Part shown: piece by piece, positions 1 to 9,514 of the stretch | Layout: every line of letters starts with the position of its first letter | Numbering within the stretch: position 1 is the first letter of the stretch | Position numbers and translations under genes: made by a program | Assembly: GCA_011391285.1 (NCBI GenBank) | Contig: JAABQU010000223.1 | Span: 1 to 25,616, forward strand | Length of the DNA stretch: 25,616 bases | Origin: Thiobacillus sp. | Lineage (GTDB): Bacteria; Pseudomonadota; Gammaproteobacteria; Burkholderiales; Thiobacillaceae | Direction: 5' to 3' | The notes under the pieces: model-generated | Told to the model about the DNA's origin: nothing | The model's input: the letters and a program-made list of their open reading frames with translations, nothing else | Database searches by the model: none

Positions 1-413
1 ACGATGAATTCCTGCGGGATGGTGTGCAGGATCTGCTGGTCGGTCGGGATGTTGACCGCGCGCGCGGTTTCCACCACCCGGTCGACGTCCATCTGGCCGA
101 TTTCCTTATCCTTGATGGCAAACATGCCGTGCGAGTTGAAGCTCTTGATATGGCTGCCGGCAATGCCCGTATAGACCTCGCGGATCTTGCAGTCGGCCAT
201 CAATTCGGCTTCTTCCAGCGCGCGCTGAATGGCGTTGACGGTGGCCTCGATGTTGACCACCACGCCGCGCCGCAACCCGCGCGAGGGGCTCGTGCCCATG
301 CCGATGATCTCGAGTTCCCCCTCGTCGTTGATTTCCGCAACGATGCAAACGATCTTGGAGGTGCCGATGTCGAGGCCGACAACCAGGTTTTTGGGGTCTC
401 TTGGCTTACTCAT
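1..413 (-). CDS. ftsA: Cell division protein FtsA, N-terminal part (runs off left edge)
   Basis: FtsA is the actin-like ATPase that tethers FtsZ filaments to the inner membrane and recruits later divisome proteins. 137 codons are visible from ATG at 413; the rest lies beyond position 1. The N-terminus carries the actin-fold phosphate-1 motif GLDIGTSK (residues 13-20), followed by the RRGVVVNIEATV and YTGIAGSHI segments typical of subdomains 1A/1C in this family. The start overlaps the ftsQ stop as ATGA, so translation is probably coupled to ftsQ. The order ftsQ-ftsA predicts ftsZ next, outside the window. The reading frame is intact to the edge. Identification is secure; the C-terminal membrane-targeting helix cannot be seen. 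Confidence 0.97.
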   Translation of the reverse strand, partial: MSKPRDPKNLVVGLDIGTSKIVCIVAEINDEGELEIIGMGTSPSRGLRRGVVVNIEATVNAIQRALEEAELMADCKIREVYTGIAGSHIKSFNSHGMFAIKDKEIGQMDVDRVVETARAVNIPTDQQILHTIPQEFI

Positions 414-1228
414 GTTTCACTCGGTTTCATAGGGGTGGTGCCGGCAGGCGTGCGCGCGGCAAAGCCTTGAGGCGCAATGCCTCCGGGCAAGCGGACGGCG
501 AAGCCATCCGGATAGCGCAAATCGACGGTAAGCGGGGCGGCTGCGACGGACGCGACAGCCTGAGCGGCGGCTTCCGATGCGGATGGCTGCGCGCCGAACA
601 GGCGCGGATACAGTGCGACGAAGCGGGCCAGACGCGCATCGGTCTGCTCCCGCCCAAGCGCGAGCTGCATGCCGTTTTCGAGCTGCATCCGCCACGCCCG
701 ACGCGGCGACAGGCGCAACTCGCGGATCGTCATGTCGAGCGGCGCCAGTGCGGCCTGATGGCGGCGATAGGCTGCCACCACCTCGTCGCTGCTGTCTTCG
801 GGCCCGATGAGGCGCGGCAGGCGCGTATCGGCGGCGGCGACAAAAACGTCGCCGGCCTCGTTCACCAGGGCGTTGTCGTTCCAGCGTGCCAACGGCACAT
901 GCTCGACCAGCGACACCACCAGGGTGTCAGGCCAGCGGCGTTCCACCCGCGCCTCGCGCACCCAGGGCAGCTTTTCCAGACTGTTGCGCACGCTGTCCAG
1001 ATCGACGGTGAAGAAGGTGCCGCGCACCTGGCGCTCGGCAACCAGACGGATTTGCGTTTCGGTGACGTGCGCCACCGGGGTTTTCACCTCGATGTGTCGC
1101 AGCGCAAACCACGGCTGCGCCACCACCCAGCTGGCTGCGCCATAGGCCAAGAGGCCGAGCGCGCCCCAGGTCAGCACACGGGCGACCTGGCTCAGCGGAT
1201 GGTTGGCGAGTTCGGGCGATGCGTTCAT
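410..1228 (-). CDS. ftsQ: Cell division protein FtsQ
   Basis: FtsQ is the bitopic inner-membrane divisome protein that scaffolds FtsB/FtsL and connects early and late division proteins. The 272-residue product has a short cytoplasmic tail, one membrane helix at about residues 17-37, then a periplasmic POTRA-like domain at about 42-110 (starting FALRHIEV) and the FtsQ beta domain with the [17 protein letters not shown] segment typical of the family. The C-terminal tail is rich in Ala and Pro and looks disordered. The ATG at 1228 overlaps the ddl stop (ATGA) and the gene's own TGA overlaps the ftsA start. Length agrees with betaproteobacterial FtsQ. Nothing unusual is seen. Confidence 0.96.
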   Translation of the reverse strand: MNASPELANHPLSQVARVLTWGALGLLAYGAASWVVAQPWFALRHIEVKTPVAHVTETQIRLVAERQVRGTFFTVDLDSVRNSLEKLPWVREARVERRWPDTLVVSLVEHVPLARWNDNALVNEAGDVFVAAADTRLPRLIGPEDSSDEVVAAYRRHQAALAPLDMTIRELRLSPRRAWRMQLENGMQLALGREQTDARLARFVALYPRLFGAQPSASEAAAQAVASVAAAPLTVDLRYPDGFAVRLPGGIAPQGFAARTPAGTTPMKPSET

Positions 1229-2139
1229 GCCAGCGTCTGCTCCAGTATCTTCAGGCACAGGGTGTCGAAATCCATGCCGGCAGCCCGCGCAGCCATGGGC
1301 ACCAGGCTGTGGTCGGTCATGCCGGGCGAGGTGTTCACTTCCAGCAGATAGGGATTGCCGAGGCTGTCCAACATCAGGTCGACGCGGCCCCAGCCGCGCC
1401 CGTCCACCAGGCGGAAGGCGTCCAGCGCGAGTTGCCGCAGCGCCATTTCCTGCGCATCGGGCAGGCCCGCCGGACAGTGGTACTGGGTGTCGTCGCGCAG
1501 GTATTTCGCCTCGAAATCGTAGAAGGCCTTCTCCTTGGCCGGCTGCAGGCGGATCAGCGGCAATGCTGTATCGCCGAGGATGCCGACGGTGAACTCGGCG
1601 CCGTCGATGAATTTTTCCGCCAGCACCAGGGCGTCGTGCTCGACCGCGGTTTCGTAGGCTGCCTTCAGCGTCCCCGGTTCGGTCACCTTGCTCATGCCGA
1701 TGCTGGAGCCTTCGCGTGCCGGCTTGACGAAAATCGGCAGGCCCAGCTTCCTTTCCACGGCGGCACAATCGCTGCTCGCGGTGAGGATGTCCCAGTCGGC
1801 GGTGGGCAGGCCGGCGGCGCGCCACAACAGCTTGGTGCGCCACTTGTCCATGCCGATGGCCGAGGCCATGACGCCGCTGCCGGTGTAGGGCAGATTCAGC
1901 AATTCGAGTGCGCCCTGCATGCAGCCGTCCTCGCCGTAGCGGCCGTGCAGCGCGATGAACACGCGATCGAACTCCCCGGTGATCAGGTCACCGAGGTTGC
2001 GGTTGGCCGGATCGAATGCGTGCGCATCGATGCCCTGCCGGGTCAGCGCCGCCAACACCGCCGCGCCGCTGTTGAGCGACACCGGACGCTCGGCTGAGGT
2101 GCCACCCAACATCACTGCCACTTTGCCGAACTTGCTCAC
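1225..2139 (-). CDS. ddl: D-alanine--D-alanine ligase
   Basis: Cytoplasmic ATP-grasp ligase that joins two D-Ala to make the dipeptide MurF adds to the UDP-MurNAc-tripeptide. The 304-residue protein has the N-terminal [12 protein letters not shown] motif, [10 protein letters not shown], the ATP-binding [15 protein letters not shown] segment, the DFEAKY lid tyrosine and the metal/ligand motif [15 protein letters not shown] near the C-terminus. It is the DdlB type usually found in dcw clusters. The start is a GTG at 2139 in a GTGA overlap with the murB stop; this start fits the family N-terminus ([10 protein letters not shown]). Its own stop overlaps ftsQ. Confidence 0.97.
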   Translation of the reverse strand: MSKFGKVAVMLGGTSAERPVSLNSGAAVLAALTRQGIDAHAFDPANRNLGDLITGEFDRVFIALHGRYGEDGCMQGALELLNLPYTGSGVMASAIGMDKWRTKLLWRAAGLPTADWDILTASSDCAAVERKLGLPIFVKPAREGSSIGMSKVTEPGTLKAAYETAVEHDALVLAEKFIDGAEFTVGILGDTALPLIRLQPAKEKAFYDFEAKYLRDDTQYHCPAGLPDAQEMALRQLALDAFRLVDGRGWGRVDLMLDSLGNPYLLEVNTSPGMTDHSLVPMAARAAGMDFDTLCLKILEQTLA

Positions 2140-3110
2140 TGTCGTTCTCCAATAATTCGCACTTCGCGGATCAGCTGCACGTTGGTGCGCGCCTCCACGG
2201 TATCTTCCACGTGCTCGATCAGGCGCTCGATATCGGTCGCCGTGGCATGGCCCAGGTTGACGATGAAATTGGCGTGCTTGGTCGAGACCTGCGCGTCGCC
2301 GATGCGAAAGCCCTTGAGCCCGCAAGTCTCGATCAGCTTCGCCGCGTAATGGCCGGGCGGATTGCGGAACACCGAGCCGGCGTTGGGCATGCTCAGCGGC
2401 TGCGACGCAATGCGCTGCTTCAGCAGCACCTTGATCGTTTCGCGGGAGGCCGCGCCGTCACCGCGCGCCAGGCGGAACCAGCCGCCGATGAACCATTCTT
2501 CCTGCGGATGCTTGAGCGCCACGTGGCGGTAGCCGATCACGTATTCGTCCGGCCGCCGCTCGTTCAATTGGCCATCGCGGCCCAGTGTCTGCACCTGCAC
2601 CAGCTTGTCCCAGGTTTCGCCGCCGTAGCAGCCCGCGTTCATCGCGATCGTGCCGCCAACGGTGCCGGGAATGCCGGCCCAGAACTCGCCACCGGCCAGA
2701 TCATGGTTGGCGGTGAAGCGCGCCAGCTTGGGTGCGGCGACGCCGGCCTGGGCGTACACCAAGGCGGTATCGACATCCTCCGGCGCGGGCGGCAGGCCAT
2801 GGGTGCGGCTCTCGATCGCCAGATTCTTCAGCACGCCATGCAGCAGGATCACCACGCCCCTTACGCCGCCGTCGCGCACCAGCAGGTTGCTGCCCAGTCC
2901 GACGAAATGGATGTCCTCGTGCGCCGGTACCGAGCGCACCAGCCAGCTCAGGTCTTCCAGATCGGCCGGAACATAGACCCGCTGAGCGGCGCCGCCGGCA
3001 CGCCAGGACACATGCTTCTTCATCGGCTCGTTGTAGAGAAAGTGGCCGCGCAGCACCGGGCCGGCGCCGCCACCCAGATCCATCTCGCTCATCCGGTAGT
3101 CATGCCGCAT
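2136..3110 (-). CDS. murB: UDP-N-acetylenolpyruvoylglucosamine reductase
   Basis: FAD-dependent enzyme that reduces UDP-GlcNAc-enolpyruvate to UDP-MurNAc using NADPH. The 324-residue product shows the FAD-binding segment [12 protein letters not shown] (71-82), [18 protein letters not shown] (147-163), the catalytic Ser246 in [11 protein letters not shown] and the C-terminal Glu316 in LIREVRIIG, so it looks active. Two starts are possible. ATG at 3110 is preceded by GGGAG at 6 nt and overlaps murC by 11 nt; ATG at 3092 starts 7 nt after murC but has a poorer ribosome site. I chose 3110. An ATG at 3103 forms an ATGA with the murC stop but is out of frame. The gene overlaps ddl at its 3' end (GTGA). 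Confidence 0.95.
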   Translation of the reverse strand: MRHDYRMSEMDLGGGAGPVLRGHFLYNEPMKKHVSWRAGGAAQRVYVPADLEDLSWLVRSVPAHEDIHFVGLGSNLLVRDGGVRGVVILLHGVLKNLAIESRTHGLPPAPEDVDTALVYAQAGVAAPKLARFTANHDLAGGEFWAGIPGTVGGTIAMNAGCYGGETWDKLVQVQTLGRDGQLNERRPDEYVIGYRHVALKHPQEEWFIGGWFRLARGDGAASRETIKVLLKQRIASQPLSMPNAGSVFRNPPGHYAAKLIETCGLKGFRIGDAQVSTKHANFIVNLGHATATDIERLIEHVEDTVEARTNVQLIREVRIIGERQ

Positions 3111-4491
3111 GGGGCGCTCCCAATGCCGGTGCAACCTGGCCGATGCTGCCGGCACCCATCACCAGCACCACGTCGTCCGCCTGCGCCAGGTCGCCCAGCG
3201 CAGCCGGCACGTCGGCGACGCTTTCCACGAACACCGGTTCGACCCTGCCCGCCACGCGCACGGCACGCGCCAGCGCGCGGCCGTCGGCGGCGACGATCGG
3301 CGCTTCGCCCGCGGGATAGACCTCGGTCAGCACCAGCACATCGGTTTCCGACAGGACTTTCACGAAGTCCTCGAAGCAGTCGCGGGTGCGGGTATACCGG
3401 TGCGGCTGGAACACCAGCACCAGCCGCCGCCCGGGGAAGGCGCCGCGCGCGGCCGCCAGCGTGGCTGCCATTTCAACCGGATGGTGGCCATAGTCGTCGA
3501 TCAGGGTGTACTGGCCGCCGCCCTTGGCATCGACTTCGCCGTAGCGCTGGAAGCGGCGGCCGACGCCGTGGAATTCGGCCAGCGCCTTGACGATGGCGGC
3601 GTCGTGGGCATCGACTTCGGTCGCCACCGCGATGGCGGCCAGCGCGTTCAACACGTTGTGCAGGCCGGGGTGGTTCAGCACCACGTCGAGATCGGCCATG
3701 CCCTCGCGCTTGACGGTGAACAGCATGCGGCCGTGTTCGAAGCGCGGGTTGACCCCGCGCACCTGGGCCGATTCGTCGAAGCCATAGGTGGTGATCGGCT
3801 TGGTGATGCGCGGCAGGATTTCGCGCACATGCGGATCGTCGATGCACAGCACGGCCATGCCGTAGAAGGGCAGGCGCTGGCAAAAGTCGACGAAGGCCTG
3901 CTTCAGCCGCTCGAAGTCATGGCCATAGGTCTCCATGTGGTCGGCGTCGATGTTGGTGACGATCGCGATCACCGGCGTGAGATAGAGGAAGGAGGCGTCC
4001 GATTCGTCGGCCTCGGCCACCAGGAAGTCGCCCTGCCCCAGCCGCGCGTTGGTGCCGGCGGCGGTGAGTTTGCCGCCGATGACATAGGTCGGGTCCATGC
4101 CCGCCTCGCCGAGGATGCTGGCGACCAGGCTGGTGGTGGTCGTCTTGCCGTGGGTGCCAGCCACCGCGATGCCCTGCTTCAGGCGCATCAGTTCGGCCAG
4201 CATCAGCGCGCGCGGCACGATGGGGATCTTCTTCTCGCGTGCCGCGATCACTTCGGGGTTGGATTCCTGCACCGCGGTCGAGGTGACGACTGCATCTGCG
4301 TCGGCGATGTTTTCGGCCGCATGGTCGCGATGAATGCGTGCCCCGAGCTTCGCCAGCCGCTGCGTCACCGTGTTGTCGGCAAGGTCGGAGCCCGACACCG
4401 CGTAGCCGAGGTTCAACAGGACCTCGGCAATGCCGCTCATGCCGACACCGCCGATGCCGACAAAGTGGATGTGTTTGACGGCGTGCTTCAT
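3100..4491 (-). CDS. murC: UDP-N-acetylmuramate--L-alanine ligase
   Basis: Cytoplasmic Mur ligase that adds the first amino acid, L-Ala, to UDP-MurNAc. The 463-residue protein has the N-terminal UDP-binding loop GIGGVGMSG (12-20), the ATP P-loop GTHGKTTT (112-119) and conserved downstream blocks such as DYGHHPVE and FQPHRYTRT. The start is ATG at 4491, giving [12 protein letters not shown], with GGAAGG 7 nt upstream. The frame stays open up to 4743, but that extension translates an out-of-register repeat and has no family resemblance. Unlike every other gene of the cluster, murC is separated from its upstream neighbour murG: 276 nt lie between them, filled by tandem copies of a unit that includes murC codons 1-12 (see the repeat at 4454-4771). 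Confidence 0.97.
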   Translation of the reverse strand: MKHAVKHIHFVGIGGVGMSGIAEVLLNLGYAVSGSDLADNTVTQRLAKLGARIHRDHAAENIADADAVVTSTAVQESNPEVIAAREKKIPIVPRALMLAELMRLKQGIAVAGTHGKTTTTSLVASILGEAGMDPTYVIGGKLTAAGTNARLGQGDFLVAEADESDASFLYLTPVIAIVTNIDADHMETYGHDFERLKQAFVDFCQRLPFYGMAVLCIDDPHVREILPRITKPITTYGFDESAQVRGVNPRFEHGRMLFTVKREGMADLDVVLNHPGLHNVLNALAAIAVATEVDAHDAAIVKALAEFHGVGRRFQRYGEVDAKGGGQYTLIDDYGHHPVEMAATLAAARGAFPGRRLVLVFQPHRYTRTRDCFEDFVKVLSETDVLVLTEVYPAGEAPIVAADGRALARAVRVAGRVEPVFVESVADVPAALGDLAQADDVVLVMGAGSIGQVAPALGAPHAA

Positions 4492-4631
4492 CGCGGTGCC
4501 TTCCGCTTCGGCGAGCTGCAGGCCGGCATCTGGCGCCACTCGCGGCCGGTCGCATCCCGCAAGCGGGAACCCTGCTCCCTGCTCGCAGCGACCATGCCGA
4601 CAAAGTGAATGTGTTTGACGGCGTGCTTCAT
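4488..4631 (-). CDS. 47-codon ORF fusing the MurC N-terminus to a novel tail (second leader copy)
   Basis: Begins at the duplicated murC ATG at 4631 and encodes MurC residues 1-12 ([12 protein letters not shown]), then 35 residues with no family I recognise, ending PKRKAPR. The tail is basic (several Arg/Lys) and shows no membrane segment. GGAAGGGG lies 5 nt before the ATG, a good ribosome site. The TGA stop overlaps the true murC ATG (ATGA), so if translated it would feed ribosomes into murC. It cannot be a functional Mur ligase because the UDP-binding loop is broken after its first glycine. It may be a leader peptide or just a by-product of duplication; the sequence alone cannot decide. Confidence 0.4.
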   Translation of the reverse strand: MKHAVKHIHFVGMVAASREQGSRLRDATGREWRQMPACSSPKRKAPR

Positions 4632-4771
4632 CGTTGCCCCTTCCGCTTCGGCGAGCTGCAGGCCGGCATCCGGCGCCACTCGCGGCCGGTCGCATCCCGC
4701 AAGCGGGAGCCCTGCTCCCTGCTCGCAGCGACCATGCCGACAAAGTGGATGTGTTTGACGGCGTGCTTCAT
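4628..4771 (-). CDS. 47-codon ORF fusing the MurC N-terminus to a novel tail (first leader copy)
   Basis: Near twin of the ORF at 4488-4631, one repeat unit upstream; its last residues read PKRKGQR instead of PKRKAPR. Its ATG at 4771 overlaps the murG stop as ATGA and its TGA at 4628 overlaps the ATG of the next copy. murG, this ORF, the second ORF and murC therefore form an unbroken chain of 4-nt overlaps, although the 140-bp period shifts the frame at each step. The ribosome site upstream lies inside murG (GAGG, about 10 nt away) and is weaker than those of the later copies. The ATG here is probably the ancestral murC start position after murG. Expression is unproven. Confidence 0.35.
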   Translation of the reverse strand: MKHAVKHIHFVGMVAASREQGSRLRDATGREWRRMPACSSPKRKGQR

Positions 4772-5868
4772 TGCGCCAGCGCCTCGCAAATATCTGCGAC
4801 CTGCCGGGTCGCATCGGGTTTCGCCAGGGCACGTGCCTTGTCAGACATTTCTGCCAACGTGGCGCGATCAAGGCCGGCGATCAGGGCTGCCAGCTTTTCC
4901 GGCGTCAGGTCCTTTTGCTGCATCAGCCAAGCCGCACCGGCGTCGGACAGGAATTCGGCATTGCCGGTTTGGTGGTCGTCCACCGCGGAGGGGAAGGGCA
5001 CCAGCACTGCAGGCACGCCGGCGCACGCCAGTTCGGCCACCGTCATCGCGCCGGACCGGCAAATGGCAAAGTCGCAGGCCTGATATTCGGCGGCCATGTC
5101 CTCGATGTAGTCGCGCACTTCGGCCTCGACCCCGGCAGCCACATAGCTCGCGCGCAGGATGTCGCCGTGCTGGCGTCCGGACTGGTGCACCACCTGCGGA
5201 CACTGGCTGGCCGGCAGCAGCGCCAGCGCCTGCGGCACCAAGTTGTTCAAGGCGGTGGCGCCGAGGCTGCCCCCCACCACCAGCAGCCGCAGCGGCCCGG
5301 TGCGCGCGGCGCGCTCGCCAGCCGACACGGCGGCGATATCGGCGCGCACCGGGTTGCCCACCCATTCGGTCGCCACGCGACGGCAGGGGATGGGCGTGTC
5401 CTTCTCGCCCCGGAAAGCCTCGGGAAAAGCCGTCAGCACGCGATCCGCCAGACAGGCCAGCACGCGGTTGGTGAGGCCTCCAACGGAATTCTGTTCGTGG
5501 ACGACCAGCGGCCGATTGAGAAGGCTCGCCATCATGCCGCCGGGGAAAGCGGTGTAGCCGCCCATGCCGAGCACCACGTCGGGGCGCCGTTGCAGGATGG
5601 CCCGCAGGCTCTGCCAGAAGGCGACCAGCAGCATGGCCGGCAGCAACACTTTCTTCACTAGCCCCTTGCCGCGCACGCCGCCCATGCTCACCCACACCAT
5701 ATCGATGCCGGCTGCCGGCACCACACGCGCTTCAAGGCCGGCGCGGGTGCCGAGCCAGAACACCTCCCAGCCGCGGGCGCGCAGGACGTCCGCCACCGCC
5801 AGTGCAGGATAGACATGACCGCCGGTGCCGCCGGCCATCACCATGAGGGTGCGGTTCGCGGCGGCCAT
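4768..5868 (-). CDS. murG: Lipid II synthase: UDP-GlcNAc:MurNAc-pentapeptide-lipid GlcNAc transferase
   Basis: Peripheral membrane GT-B glycosyltransferase that converts lipid I to lipid II on the cytoplasmic face. The 366-residue product (E. coli about 355) has the N-terminal glycine loop GGTGGHVYPALA (13-24), the HEQNSVGGLTNRVL block and the donor-binding C-terminal signature CRSGAMTVAELACAGVPAVLVPFP...DDHQTGNA. The start ATG at 5868 overlaps the ftsW stop (TGATG). The stop overlaps an ATG that begins a truncated murC copy rather than murC itself, which is the oddity of this junction. Confidence 0.97.
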   Translation of the reverse strand: MAAANRTLMVMAGGTGGHVYPALAVADVLRARGWEVFWLGTRAGLEARVVPAAGIDMVWVSMGGVRGKGLVKKVLLPAMLLVAFWQSLRAILQRRPDVVLGMGGYTAFPGGMMASLLNRPLVVHEQNSVGGLTNRVLACLADRVLTAFPEAFRGEKDTPIPCRRVATEWVGNPVRADIAAVSAGERAARTGPLRLLVVGGSLGATALNNLVPQALALLPASQCPQVVHQSGRQHGDILRASYVAAGVEAEVRDYIEDMAAEYQACDFAICRSGAMTVAELACAGVPAVLVPFPSAVDDHQTGNAEFLSDAGAAWLMQQKDLTPEKLAALIAGLDRATLAEMSDKARALAKPDATRQVADICEALAQ

Positions 5869-7025
5869 CAGAACGTCTTCCCCCGCATGATCTGCCGGTG
5901 TTCCCAGTCGATGCGCAGCAGCACGGCGATCGCCAGGCAGTTAGCCACGATGCCGCTGCCACCGAACGACAGGAAGGGCAGGGTGAGGCCCTTGGTCGGC
6001 AACAGGCCGACGTTCACGCCCATATTGATGAGCGCCTGGACGCCGAGCCAGATGCCGATGCCCTGCGCCACCAGCGCACAGAAGTTGCGCTCGAGCCGCG
6101 CTGCGCGAAGGCCGATCATGAAGGCCTTGACGATGAGCCAGGCAAACAGGCCGACCACTGCCGCAACGCCGATGAAACCGAACTCCTCGGCGATCACGGC
6201 CAGCAGAAAATCGGTATGCGCTTCGGGCAGGTAGAACAGCTTTTCGACGCTTCCGCCCAGACCCAGTCCGAGCCATTCGCCGCGGCCGAAGGCGATCAGC
6301 GCATGCGACAGCTGGTAGCCCTTGCCGTACGGGTCGGCAAACGGGTCCATGAATCCGAGCACGCGCTGCAGGCGATAGGGCGAGGTCAGGATCAGGATGA
6401 CGAAGCCCACCAGCAGCACCACCACCAGTCCCGCGAAGACTTTCCAGTTGAGTCCGCCCAAAAACAGGATGCCCATGGCGATCGACACGATGACGACGAA
6501 GGCACCGAAATCCGGTTCGCGCAACAGCAAGGCGCCGGTCAGCATCATCACCGCGGCCATCGGCAAAAAGCCTTTCTTGAAGTCGTGCATGAAGGCGGCC
6601 TTGCGCGTGGTGTAGTCGGCGGCATACATCACGGCAAGAAACTTCATCAGCTCGGACGGCTGCAGGTTGGCGAAGCCGAGCGGAATCCAGCGACGGCTGC
6701 CGTTGACCTCGCGTCCGATGCCCGGGATCAGCACGACCACCAGCAGCAGCAGCCCGGCCAGGAACAGAAACGGCGCAGCCTGTTGCCAGACGCGCATCGG
6801 CACCTGGAAGGCGGCGACGCCGACGCCGACACCGATGGCGATGAAGATGCCCTGCCGCAGCAAATAATATTCGCCGTTGTGGCCGGTGTACTTCGCCGCC
6901 TCGGCGATCGCGAGCGAGGCCGAATACACCATCACTAGGCCGAGCGCCAGCAGGCCGAGCGCCAGCCACAGCAGGCTGAAGTCGAGCTCGCCGCTGGGTT
7001 TGGGGGCGCGTGCGGTGTAGAGCAT
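5868..7025 (-). CDS. ftsW: Septal peptidoglycan glycosyltransferase FtsW (SEDS family)
   Basis: Polytopic inner-membrane polymerase that works with FtsI to make septal glycan strands from lipid II. The 385-residue protein is mostly hydrophobic helices and carries the SEDS motifs: [18 protein letters not shown] (108-125), the extracellular loop with [14 protein letters not shown], the catalytic Asp272 in [15 protein letters not shown], and [19 protein letters not shown]. The C-terminus ends in a short basic tail ([10 protein letters not shown]), as in many FtsW proteins. The ATG at 7025 shares one base with the murD stop (TGATG). RodA is an alternative by family, but position in dcw between murD and murG makes FtsW secure. 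Confidence 0.97.
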   Translation of the reverse strand: MLYTARAPKPSGELDFSLLWLALGLLALGLVMVYSASLAIAEAAKYTGHNGEYYLLRQGIFIAIGVGVGVAAFQVPMRVWQQAAPFLFLAGLLLLVVVLIPGIGREVNGSRRWIPLGFANLQPSELMKFLAVMYAADYTTRKAAFMHDFKKGFLPMAAVMMLTGALLLREPDFGAFVVIVSIAMGILFLGGLNWKVFAGLVVVLLVGFVILILTSPYRLQRVLGFMDPFADPYGKGYQLSHALIAFGRGEWLGLGLGGSVEKLFYLPEAHTDFLLAVIAEEFGFIGVAAVVGLFAWLIVKAFMIGLRAARLERNFCALVAQGIGIWLGVQALINMGVNVGLLPTKGLTLPFLSFGGSGIVANCLAIAVLLRIDWEHRQIMRGKTF

Positions 7026-8431
7026 CAGCCTGCCGCCCTTGCTGCAGCGAGTTTTTTCACCGCTTCGACGAACACCTCGGCACGGTGGATGTAGTTGCGG
7101 AACATGTCGAAGCTCGCGCAGGCGGGCGACAAGAGGACGGCGTCGCCAGGCCGGGCCAGGCGCTGCGCCGACTCGACAGCCTCCTGCAAATTGGCCACCG
7201 TACGGGTCTCCACCCCGCTGCCGGAGAGGACGGCGTCGATCAGCGGCGCATCGCGCCCGATCAGCAGCACGGCGCGGGCATTGGCTTCGACCGCGGCCTT
7301 GAGCGGACTGAAGTCCTGGCCCTTGCCGTCGCCGCCAAGAATCACCACGGCCTTGCGTTTGCCCATGCCGTACAGTGCGGCCTCGGTCGCGCCGACGTTG
7401 GTGCCTTTGGAATCGTCGTAGTACGTCACGCCCTCGATCTCGGCGACTTTCTCCACCCGGTGCGGCAGGCCCCTGAAATGGGCCAGGCCGCGCAGCAGGG
7501 ACTCCATCGGCAGCCCCAGTGCGTGCGTCAGTGCCAATGCGGCCAGCGCGTTGGCCGCATTGTGCAGGCCCGCCACCGGCAGCGCGGACAGGGGCATCAG
7601 CATGTCGCCGCCAAAACAGAGCTCGTCTTCACACAGGCCGAAATGTTCATCTTGCGGGCAACGGTCGAGGCCAAAGCTGACGATCGTTCGCCCCGGCAGG
7701 GCCATGGCCATCGAGCGCGCATCGTCACGGTTCAGCACCTGCACGCCGTTGCCGCTGAAGATGCGCGCCTTTGCCGTGGCGTAGACGGCCATGTCGGGGT
7801 AGCGGTCCATGTGGTCTTCCGACAGGTTGAGCACGGTGGACGCATCGGCATTGAGGCTGGACGTCGTTTCGAGCTGGAAGCTGGACAGCTCCAACACCCA
7901 CACCTGAGGCGCCGGCGCGAACCCCTGCTCGATATCCAGCAGCGCATCCAGCACCGGCAGGCCGATGTTCCCCGCCACGCAGGTGGTCAGGGCAGCCATG
8001 CGGCACATGTCGCCGCACATCGCGGTGACGGTGCTCTTGCCATTGCTGCCGGTGATGGCGATGACGCGCATCGGGTGCTCGCGCTGCGTGTTCAGTGCTG
8101 CGATGGCGCGGGCAAACAGTTCAACATCACCCACTGCCTCGACACCGGAGGCGATTGCACGCGCCACCGCCGGGTCGGCGAGCGGCACGCCGGGGCTGAC
8201 CACCAGCATGTCGGCAGCCTGCAGCCGCGCATCGTCGTACGGGCCGGTATGCAGCGGCAGCTGCGGCAACAGCTCGGCGAGGCGTTGCGCGTGCGGCGGC
8301 GCTTCGCGACTGTCGGCCACGCTGACGTCTGCCCCGCGCGCCGCCAGCCAGCGCGCGCACGACAGGCCGGTATCGCCCAGGCCAAGCACGAGAATTTTCT
8401 TGCCGGATAGCTTGAGGCTGTCGTAGTTCAT
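7025..8431 (-). CDS. murD: UDP-N-acetylmuramoylalanine--D-glutamate ligase
   Basis: Mur ligase adding D-Glu to UDP-MurNAc-L-Ala in the cytoplasm. The 468-residue protein has the N-terminal Rossmann-like [10 protein letters not shown] (15-24), the ATP loop TGSNGKST (127-134), then [11 protein letters not shown] and the C-terminal [12 protein letters not shown] block that is specific for MurD. The ATG at 8431 overlaps the mraY stop as ATGA. The same frame stays open upstream to 8632, but the extension lies inside mraY and is rejected. All catalytic motifs are present; nothing unusual. Confidence 0.97.
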   Translation of the reverse strand: MNYDSLKLSGKKILVLGLGDTGLSCARWLAARGADVSVADSREAPPHAQRLAELLPQLPLHTGPYDDARLQAADMLVVSPGVPLADPAVARAIASGVEAVGDVELFARAIAALNTQREHPMRVIAITGSNGKSTVTAMCGDMCRMAALTTCVAGNIGLPVLDALLDIEQGFAPAPQVWVLELSSFQLETTSSLNADASTVLNLSEDHMDRYPDMAVYATAKARIFSGNGVQVLNRDDARSMAMALPGRTIVSFGLDRCPQDEHFGLCEDELCFGGDMLMPLSALPVAGLHNAANALAALALTHALGLPMESLLRGLAHFRGLPHRVEKVAEIEGVTYYDDSKGTNVGATEAALYGMGKRKAVVILGGDGKGQDFSPLKAAVEANARAVLLIGRDAPLIDAVLSGSGVETRTVANLQEAVESAQRLARPGDAVLLSPACASFDMFRNYIHRAEVFVEAVKKLAAARAAG

Positions 8432-9513
8432 CTCAGTTTCAGGCTTGAAAGTCCGATCAGCACCAGCATCATGCTGATGATCCAGAAGCGCACCACGACC
8501 TGATTCTCCTTCCAGCCCTTGAGTTCGTAGTGATGGTGGATCGGCGCCATGCGGAACACGCGCTTGCCGGTGAGCTTGAACGAAGCGACCTGCACCATCA
8601 CCGACAGGGTCTCCACCACGAACACGCCGCACATGATGAAAAGGATGATTTCCTGGCGCACGATGACGGCAACCACGCCGAGCGCGGCACCCAGCGCCAG
8701 CGCGCCGACGTCGCCCATGAACACTTCAGCCGGGTAGGCGTTGAACCAGAGGAAGGCGAGGCCCGCCCCTGCCATCGCGGCGCAGAAGATCGCCAGTTCG
8801 CCGGCGCCGGGCACGAAGGGCACGCCGAGGTATTTTGAGAACACCGCGTTGCCGGCGACGTAGGCGAAGATCGCCAGCGCGGAGGCCACCATGACTGTCG
8901 GCAGAATTGCCAGGCCGTCGAGGCCGTCGGTGAGGTTGACCGCGTTGCTGGAACCGACGATGACGAAGTAGGTGAGCGCGATGAACGCTGCGGCCGACAG
9001 TGTCAGCGTGGCGTGCTTGAGGAACGGAATGATGAGCTCGGTATGCGCCGGCAAGCTGGCGGTGTTCCACAGGTAGGCCGCGACCGCGAGGCCGATCACC
9101 GACTGCCAGAAATACTTCCAGCGCGAGGGCAGGCCGCGCGAATTCTTCTCGACCACCTTGCGCCAGTCGTCGACCCAGCCGATGACGCCGAAGCCGACCA
9201 GCGTGAGCAGGGCCAGCCAGACGTAATCGTTGGACAGGTCCGCCCACAGCAGCGTGGTGACGGTGACCGACACCAGGATCAGCGCGCCGCCCATGGTCGG
9301 CGTGCCGGCCTTGATCAGGTGCGTCTGCGGACCGTCGCTGCGCACCGACTGGCCGATTTTCAGCGCGGTGAGCTTGCGGATGACGGCCGGGCCGACGATG
9401 AAGGAGATCGTCAGCGCGGTAAGCGTCGCCAGCACGGCGCGCAGCGTCAGATAGCCGAAGACGTTGAATGCCCGGATGTCCTGGCCCAGATATTCGAACA
9501 GCCACAAGAGCAT
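8428..9513 (-). CDS. mraY: Phospho-N-acetylmuramoyl-pentapeptide transferase
   Basis: Polytopic inner-membrane enzyme that transfers phospho-MurNAc-pentapeptide to undecaprenyl phosphate, making lipid I. The 361 residues match the E. coli length (360) closely. Visible motifs are [18 protein letters not shown] (59-76), the catalytic Asp pair D115/D116 in [18 protein letters not shown] (193-201), D268 in VFMGDVG and the HHH motif 326-328 in [11 protein letters not shown]. About ten hydrophobic helices can be traced. The start ATG at 9513 lies one base after the murF stop (TGACATG). Confidence 0.98.
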   Translation of the reverse strand: MLLWLFEYLGQDIRAFNVFGYLTLRAVLATLTALTISFIVGPAVIRKLTALKIGQSVRSDGPQTHLIKAGTPTMGGALILVSVTVTTLLWADLSNDYVWLALLTLVGFGVIGWVDDWRKVVEKNSRGLPSRWKYFWQSVIGLAVAAYLWNTASLPAHTELIIPFLKHATLTLSAAAFIALTYFVIVGSSNAVNLTDGLDGLAILPTVMVASALAIFAYVAGNAVFSKYLGVPFVPGAGELAIFCAAMAGAGLAFLWFNAYPAEVFMGDVGALALGAALGVVAVIVRQEIILFIMCGVFVVETLSVMVQVASFKLTGKRVFRMAPIHHHYELKGWKENQVVVRFWIISMMLVLIGLSSLKLR

Positions 9514-9514
9514 G

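Larger units (their letters stand above)
4454..4771. repeat. 140-bp tandem repeat (2.3 copies) duplicating the murC start region
   Basis: Direct repeat with an exact 140-bp period. Copy A is 4454-4593, copy B 4594-4733 and partial copy C 4734-4771 (38 bp). A and B differ at about 7 positions, four of them clustered just upstream of the murC start codon. On the minus strand each copy contains the first 12 murC codons, then about 100 bp unrelated to murC. That stretch carries a Shine-Dalgarno-like GGAAGG just before the next copy of the murC ATG. It contains a potential hairpin, GGGAGC-AGG-GCTCCC. Copy C abuts the murG stop. There is no transposase, terminal inverted repeat or target duplication, so a local duplication is more likely than a mobile element. 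Confidence 0.95.

Noticed and set aside
3109..4608. Long plus-strand ORF opposite murC
   Set aside because: Antisense shadow of murC with no recognisable domain and no ribosome site of note.
4492..4743. In-frame upstream extension of murC to a 547-codon ORF
   Set aside because: The extension reads the repeats in a shifted frame, has no similarity to MurC, and the ATG at 4491 has the family N-terminus and a good ribosome site.
4454..4771. Repeats as an insertion sequence, REP element or CRISPR
   Set aside because: No transposase, terminal repeats or spacers; the unit contains part of murC itself, so local tandem duplication explains it.
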